64,000 bases of DNA from Diphasiastrum complanatum (Eukaryota; Streptophyta; Lycopodiopsida; Lycopodiales; Lycopodiaceae): NCBI GenBank assembly GCA_029204225.1, contig MU832628.1:1-64000 (forward strand), given 5' to 3'. The notes beneath the pieces were generated by a model. That model searched no databases. It was given only the letters and a program-made list of their open reading frames with translations, and was not told where the DNA came from. The stretch's first letter is position 1. Each line of letters opens with the position of its first letter. A program made the position numbers and the translations under genes. This document shows positions 57,007 to 64,000 of the stretch, one piece after another.

Positions 57007-60000
57007 CTAGCTACGAGCAAGCCGAAAGTAATGAGTGATGGTAGTAGTGGGTCGTGATGTAGGCTGGTGGGAGGCGTATGAAGATCTAGTAGCACTGGAT
57101 CGAGCCGAAACTCTCTGTGTCTTCGATCTTCGGACGGGGACGTCAAAATCCGCAACCGAAATATCCACTCTGTCTCGCTTCTGGAAGAACTGAGTAATGT
57201 GAGCCTGACTGGAATCCATATCTGAGAGCGTAGGTAGAAGTGAAGCTCGTAAAATATACATCTCTCTCAAAAGAAGACCCACACATCTAGCATCTGGATA
57301 CTCGAGGAAGGAGCTCAACGTGAGGGGAATATCTCGGTATAAACAATGGTATCGTCCTCTAATCTCATAGTATACTGGGCAGCGAAAGATGAAATGAAAC
57401 TCATCTTCCACCTCCTGAAGAGAACAAAGCTGACATATCCGCTGCAATCTGGGAGTGTCTGTGTATCTACCTGTCTCGATAGCAAGCTGATGAGAAGAGA
57501 CTCGAAGCTGTCCTATACGATATCTCAGACCAAAAGATAGCGTCTGTGTAAGATAAACTGGAAGAATAGGCAAGCCCGAAACGTCCAGCCGTAAAAGATG
57601 TGTGCCATAATAATGTAGCTTGACCCTATCTGGATCAGGATGTGACCATATAGTGCGTATGTAGCTCCGGTAGATTTGCTGTCTGATATAAGCATGGGTT
57701 CCATTCGGAAGATCAAGTGCGGATAAACCCCAAGTCTGAAGAAGGGCTGAGACACTGCGATACCAAGAGTGCTTGGCTCCCTGATCTGCAATGGTACAAG
57801 ATGAAGTGAGAGCAGCAACAATGTATCTGGAGGTATCTAGATCTGATACCCTGTGAAGAAAGGTGATGATCTGAAACATAGCACCAACAACTAATGGAGG
57901 AGAAGCAAACTCGGCTAGTATGATATCATGTGGTACTGAGGGCTTAGCCCGGATTATCCTACTGAGCATGAGAATCTGGATACGAGTAAGATCTCTCCAT
58001 GTATCGCGTGATAAATCAGGGCACCAAGTCTCAGCCGAATATAGCACAACTGGGGAGACAGTAGCAGAAAATAGTAGGCATCTGGTAGCAGGATCCTGCA
58101 CATAATAAGTAGAGCAAAATCTCTCCATATGCACAAGAGCGGTATGCCCCTTGCGGAGCCTGGCGGTGGCTGCTGGTCGAAAAGTGAGTAGCGGACCAGA
58201 GAAAAGAACTCCCAAATAGGTGTAGGAGGTCACGATCTCAATCGGTAGCCTGTCATAATAGAAAATCACATCTCTCATATGCTGTCTGTTGGTGTTAAAC
58301 ACCATAATCTTAGTCTTCTTAAGGTTAACCGTCAATCCCCAACGCTGGCAAAAGTGATGTAAAGCAGAAAGGTGACTCTGTAAACCAGCTGCAGAGGATG
58401 AGAGGAGAACCACATCATCAGCGTACAAGAGAATGGGGATAATAATGTCTGCTAGGGGACAGCCCTCTCCACCTTCCTCGCGAATAATCCGCTCGAGGTC
58501 ATCTATATATAGTGCAAAAAGAGTGGGTGATAAGGGGCAACCCTGCTTCACCCCAATGGTAGAATGTATCTGTGAGGACCAGCCACTACCATCTCTGAAA
58601 CGTGCCAAGACTCGCTCATATAAAGTAATGATCGCAGCAATAGTATCCTCTGAAAAGCCAAGTGAAGACAGTCTCTGGAAAAGAAGATGTCGTGGAACAG
58701 AGTCAAAAGCTTTGCGAAAATCCACAAAGCAACAGTAAATTCTCTGTTTCCGATGTCGAGCCTCCTCAATAATGCATCTCAAAATGAAGATCTGGTCTGA
58801 AGTAGAATATCCCGGTCTGAAACCAGCTTGACCCATAGCGTGTAAACCCTCAGTTTCAGCAAAAGATCCAGTGACTGTCTGTAGTATAGAGCCATATATC
58901 TTAGCTAGAGTGTGGCCAATCATAATGGTGCGGTAGTTTCCTACATTCATGGGATCACCTGCCTTGAGGATGGGGTGAAGGATATTAGTGCACCAAGCCG
59001 TAGGAAAACCAGAAGTAACAGCTGTGTTAAAAACATGAGCAATGTAAGGGGAGATGAGATGTGCTACGGGCTTTAGGAAGTCTACACTTAAGGAGTCATA
59101 GTCAGTGGCTTTATTTAGTTTGGCATGTTTAATGGCGTTTTCAACCATGTCAGGGGTGAAAAGTGAGCAGTGGTCAGGTCTCGGTGAGAGTGAGGTAGGA
59201 GGAGAGTCCGTGGTATATAACTCCGTGGCATACTCGATCCAGGATTCGATGGCTATGGGGGCCAATGTTGAAGAGTGTCTGGTGAAATGTTTCCAGAAAA
59301 AAGAGGAGGAGGGTGAATCTAAAGAGTTGATCATTTTTTGGCAGAGTGATTGTAGGTACTTGATCTTCTTTGTTCTGGTGGTTCTATGATATTCTTTCTG
59401 GCATTGTTTGAGTGTGGCAGGGGAGTGTGACCTGGCATATGTCACATGATTGTGAAGAGAGCGGCATTCTGCATCATACCATCTGTTGTGAACACTTCTG
59501 TGAGATGATGTCGTTTTGGTGGGGAAGGATGAGGAAGCAGCAGCTAAGAGGGATGTAGAGAGAAAAGTGGCTTGCTGGTCAATTGGTGCCATGAACGGGA
59601 AGTTAGCGAGTAGTTGGGATAAGATTGTGGTGTAATTAGTGAATCCAGATTGGGTGAAAGGAATACGTTTATGAGTGGGAAGAGAGCAAGAAATTTGCAA
59701 AGAAGAGGTTATGTGACCAAGTGAGATGTGTAAGAGTGAGTGATCGGAAATGGTAGGGGGTGTGATGGAGAAATCAGAAATGTGAGAGATCAAAGCAGGT
59801 GATCCAATGAAGTAGTCGACCACACTATGTCCTCCACCATGAGGATAGCATGTATATGCTGATGAGGAAGGCCACTGTGTGAGGCCATTCAAAATGGCAA
59901 GAGCGTGTGTCTCTGCTAGAGTGATCAACTGCTCCCCGAAAGATGTAGCTGGAGTGTCTGCATCCTGTGATACCCGGTCTAGCCCCATATCCAAAGGGTA

Positions 60001-60510
60001 AAGCCTGAGAAGATCCGTAGCTGCATGAAATTCGGTTTGTCTAGAGCTTGTGCGGGCGTTGAAATCACCTGCTAGTAAAATGGAACCCTGCTGAGAAAAG
60101 ATAGCAATATCATCTGAGAGAGCCTGAAAAGGGTCCCCGCCAAACTCAGCAAACACTGAGGTCTGTGGAGCAAAATAGCATACAGCTATATAGATGTCCT
60201 GAGGTAATCCCAATAGTGAGCCAATAATGTGTAACCAAATATAGCGAGCGTATGGATCTTGTTTAACCATCTGAACTGTGGTGTCTCTGTATAAACAAGC
60301 TACTCCTCCAGATCCTTGACAAGTTTTTCCCCTAACAAATGGACGAAAAGCAGAATGCCAAGAGTACTCCTGTATATTTGGAAGAGGATGATATAAGGAC
60401 TCATGAGTTTCAGCCAACAACAAAATGTCGCATTTTCTAATAAAATCAGCAAAGTCTCCGGCTGATGACGAAGATAAAAAACCATTACAATTCCAGAAGC
60501 CAAGTCTCAA
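57007..60510 (-). CDS. LINE ORF2: endonuclease and reverse transcriptase, 1167 aa, intact
   Basis: It nicks target DNA and reverse-transcribes the element RNA from the nick. Residues ~1-260 are the APE-type endonuclease (FWNCNG, AETHES, GDFN at ~146, VVDYFIGS, SDH at ~254). About 470-760 are the RT (NYRTIMIGH, CFVDFRKAFDS at ~594, GVKQGCPLSP at ~655, YADD at ~696). A CQLC...H-X4-C zinc knuckle lies at ~1025, and an Arg/Ser-rich tail closes the protein. No RNase H is seen. There is no AUG at the start: 60510 is UUG, and the frame is open from the ORF1 UAG. The first in-frame Met is at ~80, inside the endonuclease, so translation by UAG readthrough or non-AUG reinitiation is inferred. Confidence 0.93.
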   Translation of the reverse strand: MRLGFWNCNGFLSSSSAGDFADFIRKCDILLLAETHESLYHPLPNIQEYSWHSAFRPFVRGKTCQGSGGVACLYRDTTVQMVKQDPYARYIWLHIIGSLLGLPQDIYIAVCYFAPQTSVFAEFGGDPFQALSDDIAIFSQQGSILLAGDFNARTSSRQTEFHAATDLLRLYPLDMGLDRVSQDADTPATSFGEQLITLAETHALAILNGLTQWPSSSAYTCYPHGGGHSVVDYFIGSPALISHISDFSITPPTISDHSLLHISLGHITSSLQISCSLPTHKRIPFTQSGFTNYTTILSQLLANFPFMAPIDQQATFLSTSLLAAASSSFPTKTTSSHRSVHNRWYDAECRSLHNHVTYARSHSPATLKQCQKEYHRTTRTKKIKYLQSLCQKMINSLDSPSSSFFWKHFTRHSSTLAPIAIESWIEYATELYTTDSPPTSLSPRPDHCSLFTPDMVENAIKHAKLNKATDYDSLSVDFLKPVAHLISPYIAHVFNTAVTSGFPTAWCTNILHPILKAGDPMNVGNYRTIMIGHTLAKIYGSILQTVTGSFAETEGLHAMGQAGFRPGYSTSDQIFILRCIIEEARHRKQRIYCCFVDFRKAFDSVPRHLLFQRLSSLGFSEDTIAAIITLYERVLARFRDGSGWSSQIHSTIGVKQGCPLSPTLFALYIDDLERIIREEGGEGCPLADIIIPILLYADDVVLLSSSAAGLQSHLSALHHFCQRWGLTVNLKKTKIMVFNTNRQHMRDVIFYYDRLPIEIVTSYTYLGVLFSGPLLTFRPAATARLRKGHTALVHMERFCSTYYVQDPATRCLLFSATVSPVVLYSAETWCPDLSRDTWRDLTRIQILMLSRIIRAKPSVPHDIILAEFASPPLVVGAMFQIITFLHRVSDLDTSRYIVAALTSSCTIADQGAKHSWYRSVSALLQTWGLSALDLPNGTHAYIRQQIYRSYIRTIWSHPDPDRVKLHYYGTHLLRLDVSGLPILPVYLTQTLSFGLRYRIGQLRVSSHQLAIETGRYTDTPRLQRICQLCSLQEVEDEFHFIFRCPVYYEIRGRYHCLYRDIPLTLSSFLEYPDARCVGLLLREMYILRASLLPTLSDMDSSQAHITQFFQKRDRVDISVADFDVPVRRSKTQRVSARSSATRSSYASHQPTSRPTTTITHYFRLARS

Positions 60511-60561
60511 ATTGGTAGGGGATCTCGGGTAGCTTCTATATCCGGGGGCCCCTAGTTCCTA
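60511..60561 (-). promoter_or_regulatory. ORF1-UAG-ORF2 junction, candidate readthrough site
   Basis: UAG (60561-60559) is followed by 16 sense codons without AUG to the conserved ORF2 start, all in the ORF1 frame. GAACUA after UAG is one base from the CARYYA readthrough context known from tobamoviruses. A self-complementary GGGGCCCC follows 6 nt after it. Confidence 0.55.
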
Positions 60562-61467
60562 TTGTGGAAGGTCGAAAAATCTCGGTTTCCCGTCAATAAA
60601 AACAACCCTTTGCCCTTTCTCTTTCGCTTCAAGGATAATCTTTTTTCTTGCCAACCATTGAGTATTTGTTAAGTCATCATCCATATAAATGAAAGTACCT
60701 TTAAGCTTTGCCCTAAGCCGAAGGGCAGCATTGCGTTGTGAAAGCGAGCGGAACTTGATAAACAAAACATTGTCATCAAATTTACTGCGCCAAGCAGTAT
60801 CAAAACCGTCAGCCACATGAGATAACTTGGAAATGAGCAAATCCGTAGCTTCTTCCAACGGTTTTCCACCATTGGCAATGCCTCTTACTCTAATGTTAAA
60901 GGCTTTTTTGGCCCTTCTGGCTTGTTCACCCAAAACTGTCTCCAAATCGTTTTCCTTCGGAAAAGATGAAATCTGAGAGTGATTACCTTGCTTAAGGATC
61001 GATGTCGTTTCTTCAACCTGTTTTGCGAGTGATGAGAGTTTGCTGCCCATATCATCCGGTTTGAAGAGTGCTGCCCATGTTTTCGTCTCCTCGACTTGTT
61101 TCTCCAAGCTATTGATCTTGTTGGAAGTCTCCTCCAAGGCACTTTTTTCTGCAATTCGTTGCTTAAGATATATATTTTCTTGCTCAAGCTGCTCCACACG
61201 TTCCGTGACACCAAAAAGATCCTTAGCTAACTTGCTATTTTCAGCTTCAAAGAGGTGTAGTTGTTTCTTAAGTCCAAGAATTTCTTGCCGGATAAAACTA
61301 AGATCATAAGCAAAAAGACTTTCGGTAGGTTTGGAAGGAGTGTAGTCAATGGCAGCCATGTTGATAGTTTCTGTCACCGAAGACGGCTCCTCCATCACTA
61401 CCGGTGATGGGGGGGTGTCCAACAGGGAGGGGGGTGTAAGAACACCCTCCTTTTTCTTAGGTGCCAT
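60559..61467 (-). CDS. LINE ORF1 protein, 302 aa, intact
   Basis: The ATG at 61467 opens MAPKKKEGVLTPPS. About residues 60-170 are a Leu/Glu/Lys-rich coiled coil (FEAENSKLAKDL, LEQENIYLKQRI, two QVEET repeats). About 190-265 form the RRM-like domain (AFNIRVRGIANG, NVLFIKFRSLSQRNAALRL), and 265-302 the C-terminal domain (YMDDDLTNTQW, ARKKIILEAK). This is the nucleic-acid-binding trimer-type protein of LINE particles, from family knowledge. The stop is UAG in the context CAA-UAG-GAA-CUA. Confidence 0.9.
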   Translation of the reverse strand: MAPKKKEGVLTPPSLLDTPPSPVVMEEPSSVTETINMAAIDYTPSKPTESLFAYDLSFIRQEILGLKKQLHLFEAENSKLAKDLFGVTERVEQLEQENIYLKQRIAEKSALEETSNKINSLEKQVEETKTWAALFKPDDMGSKLSSLAKQVEETTSILKQGNHSQISSFPKENDLETVLGEQARRAKKAFNIRVRGIANGGKPLEEATDLLISKLSHVADGFDTAWRSKFDDNVLFIKFRSLSQRNAALRLRAKLKGTFIYMDDDLTNTQWLARKKIILEAKEKGQRVVFIDGKPRFFDLPQ

Positions 61468-61727
61468 AGGAGGCGGTCAGCAGATGGAGGACCAGCGCAG
61501 GGCAGCGTAGGGCAGGTGCGAAGGTCAGCACTGCAGCGCCAGCAGGGCGGACAGCAGCGCCAGCAGGGCGGGTGGGCGCGCAAGAGAGAGAGAGGGCAGC
61601 AGCGCTAGCAGGGCGGGCAGCGCACCAGTAGGGCGGGCAGCGCACCAGCAGGCGGGCAGCGCACCAGCAAGCGGGCAGCGCACCAGCAGAGCGGCGAGAG
61701 AGAGAGAGAGGGGCAGGGGTAGCGAGG

Positions 61728-61731
<4 letters not shown>
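61468..61731 (-). repeat. LINE 5' UTR with GC-rich monomers
   Basis: The 16 bp word gcgggcagcgcaccag starts at 61613, 61633, 61652 and 61671. Further left, gccagcagggcgg words repeat at about 61539-61575. Confidence 0.85.

Positions 61732-61816
<85 letters not shown>
61732..61816. repeat. (GA)n microsatellite between two LINEs
   Basis: 85 bp of GA, bounded on the right by the 3' end of one LINE and on the left by the 5' UTR of the complete one. Confidence 0.96.
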
Positions 61817-61819
<3 letters not shown>

Positions 61820-63943
61820 TATTAATGTCTTTTCCATGCCAAAAGGCATATAAGACTAATGAAGTACATGTCAAGTATGTTGTAACCATGGGAGCGTATA
61901 AAAACGTCTCCAAACTGTAATAAAGAAAAGCATCTAGTGCAAACTAAAATAGACATGTATGCGAGAGTGTGCGCATAGTAATGATATGTATCTATAGTAG
62001 GATGTCAAGGCTGTGCTGCTACTGCTATGCTGATGCTGTAAAAAGATGTGATGCGAGCCACAGAATGGGGAAGCGCTGGAGCCTGCCGGCGTCGTCTGTG
62101 AGCATGAGCACGTGCATGTGTGATAGTCGTAGTACACCTTTGTGTAGGATGTCTGGTAATCTTGGTAGTAACATGATGGTGGGAGGTACACTGTCTCTGA
62201 TCTCTATGAGCATGAGAGCGGCCATCATCCTCGTCGTCGTCATAATCATAATCCTCATCATCCAGCACTAAATCACGTGATCTCCGCCTTGTAGGCATCC
62301 CTCGGAACAGGCAATAATATCGCCCTCTGATCTGATAATATACGAGGCACCTAAAGATAAAAGTGCTCCTCAAACTCCACCTCACCTAGAGAACATAATT
62401 GGCAAATCCGCTCCTCTCTGGGAATACCATGGAACCTCCCAGTCTCAATAGCTAGCTGATGAGAGGACACCCTGAGCTGCCCCAATGTGAATTTGAGGCA
62501 ATGTGACAATCCTGAGTCCAAGTAGCGTGGCATGACTGGGGTCCCCGATGCGTCTAGCTCCAAGAAATGAGTCTGGTAGAAAGCTGGCTTAACCCCTAAT
62601 TGGTTACGCCAAGTCCGCTCTAGATATGTGCGATAGAGGAAGCGTCTGATATATTGATGTGTGCTTGAGGGGAGCTCTGTGATGGAGATGCCAAATGACG
62701 CAAGTAGGAGGTGAGAGGCCTGAGAGAACCATGATAACCTATAGCCCTGATCGTGAAGACGCTGTGAGGAGGATAGTGCAACCTGTATGTGTCGCCTGTC
62801 TATCTCTGGTAATGCCTGTATCCTTTGTATATAGGTGATGAGCTGAAGAGCTGCCTCGATCTGTATAGGTGGAACTGCAAACTCGGCCAGGAGAATCTCA
62901 TGTGGAATAGAAGGCTTCGCTCGAATCAACCGAGCTAGCATGGTGGTCTGTAATCGTGAGAGACTGGCCCCAGTGTGAAGAAGGGAGACCTGTACACCAT
63001 GTCTCTGCCGCATATAAAGCCGTGGGAGTAACAATGGTATCAAAGAGGCGACACTTATTGCGAGCATCCTGGATGGACTTCCGGAAGCAAAACCACTCTA
63101 GCTGAACAAGGGAAGCATGTCCCTTCCCCAGTCGAGTGGTAGCGGCCTGTTTCATGTTAAAAGTAGGACTTGAGAAAAGGACCCCCAGGTATGTATAGGA
63201 AGGGACCACCTCTAGAACCTACCCACCCAAAGTAAGCTCCTGTCGCTGCATGAATGCTCTCGAAGTGTTGAAGACCATAACCTTGGTCTTGTCAATGTTC
63301 ACCCCTAGGCCCCATTTGGTACAAAACTCATGCAAGCAATCCAACTGTCGCTGTAGACCCTCTCTGGTTGGTGAGACCAATACCACATCATCGACATAAA
63401 GGAGGATAGCAATCAAGATGTCACCAAGCCTGCAGCCAGGATTACCACCCTGTGTAATGACTCTCTCCAACTCATCAATATACAATCCAAAGAGGACTGG
63501 TGAGAGGGAGCAACCTTGTTTTACCCCAATGGTGCTCCAAATGTGATCGGATAAGCCACTGCTATGCCGGAAACATCCTAGGACACGCTCATAAAGTGCC
63601 ATCACAGCAAGAACAATGTCGGTGGAGAAGCCGAGTCTTGAAGTCTCTGGATGAGCAACGAGCGAGGAACAGAATCAAAGGCTTTTTAGAAGTCCACAAA
63701 ACAACAGTAAACCCTCTCTCTCCTGTGCTTAGCCTCCTCAATCAAGGCACTCAGTGTGAAGATGTGATAATTAGTAGAATAATGGGCTCGAAAACCAGCG
63801 TGACCCATGGCATGTACTCTTATAGTCTCCGCCTTTGAGCTCACAACAGACTGTAATATAGTACCATATAGTTTTGCCAGGACATGCCCGATCATTATGG
63901 TGCGGTAGTTACTCGGAATCATGGGGTCACCATTCTTATGGAT
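61817..63943 (-). mobile_element. 5'-truncated LINE copy (RT onward), frameshifted
   Basis: Frames at 63922-63686, 63605-63219, 63209-62898, 63067-62351 and 62385-62005 join in order: NYRTIMIGH, CCFVDF-stop-KAFDSVPR, GVKQGCSLSPVLF, LLYVDDVVLVS (palm Ala to Val), NIDKTKVMVFN, a long thumb region, then CQLCSLGEV. An acidic DDEDYDYDDDEDD patch and an Arg/His-rich tail follow. The 3' hairpin is at 61827-61856 and the tail runs into the GA tract. The 5' end is at about 63943, at the start of the RT. Confidence 0.88.
61827..61856 (-). ncRNA. LINE 3' two-part hairpin (right-hand copy)
   Basis: Same stems as the copy at 48521; the tail goes straight into (CT)n. Confidence 0.7.
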
Positions 63944-64000
63944 GTCCGCATACGGACTTATTTACTACTAGAAAAGAGAAGAAGACAAGAAACTAGCATA
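63944..64000 (-). mobile_element. 3' UTR piece of another LINE
   Basis: gtccgcatacggac and the following tta-rich words match the 3' UTR of the complete LINE at about 56855-56885. It runs off the window. Confidence 0.55.

Larger units (their letters stand above)
56727..61731 (-). mobile_element. Structurally complete LINE
   Basis: It reads right to left: 5' UTR 61731-61468 with GC-rich monomers, ORF1 61467-60559, ORF2 60510-57007 and 3' UTR 57006-56797 with a hairpin. The tail has ATTATT/ATTCTA-like triplets running into (CT)n at 56769-56727. ORF1 and ORF2 share one frame, separated by a single UAG. Both reading frames are free of other stops, so this copy could be young. It is flanked on both sides by (GA)n. 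Confidence 0.93.

Noticed and set aside
60508-60510. A methionine start for LINE ORF2 at 60510
   Set aside because: The codon is TTG, not ATG; the frame simply continues from the ORF1 stop.

Overview
The window reads as nuclear DNA of a land plant with a large, repeat-rich genome. One host gene is solid: a 12-exon cytosolic HMG-CoA synthase (mevalonate pathway) on the minus strand, spread over 19.5 kb with GT-AG introns and a 13 kb first intron. Big transposon-filled introns, long GA microsatellites and non-L1-looking plant LINEs would suit a fern or lycophyte, but the sequence alone does not fix the species.

Layout. 1-1600: the 5' end of a minus-strand gene running off the left edge, with its TATA box, GA tracts, telomere-like motifs and a ~64 bp tandem array. 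1.6-6.8 kb: mostly AT-rich DNA with small repeats, a possible SINE and one unrecognised ORF. 6.85-9.45 kb: two decayed genes, a Ty3/gypsy gag-protease remnant and a frameshifted DUF7869-like protein. 10.9-30.46 kb: HMGS. Intron 1 holds a truncated copia RNase H fragment, a nearly complete Ty1/copia element (22.0-27.2 kb) and a Ty3/gypsy integrase end. 30.5-32.2 kb: HMGS upstream region and a CT/CA microsatellite.

32.9-47.1 kb is a three-level nest of LTR retrotransposons. A minus-strand copia element is split by a plus-strand Ty3/gypsy-like element A (35384-46905, TSD acttg), which is itself split by a related element B (39125-44551, TSD gtttc). A separate copia 3' end with its LTR sits in the left part of the host copia.

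47.2-64.0 kb is a LINE graveyard separated by (GA)n tracts, nearly all LINEs on the minus strand. It holds one structurally complete element (56.77-61.73 kb, ORF1 302 aa and ORF2 1167 aa), a second element with intact ORF1 plus a broken endonuclease, an ORF1-only derivative, a 5'-truncated copy with an inverted internal segment, and several 3' ends.

The most notable observations concern this LINE family. In both copies where the junction can be read, ORF1 and ORF2 lie in the same reading frame, separated by a single UAG with no AUG at the ORF2 start. Five 3' ends share a two-part hairpin with compensatory base changes. The tails are simple repeats that merge into the (GA)n tracts rather than poly(A). 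5' UTRs carry copy-specific GC-rich tandem monomers.
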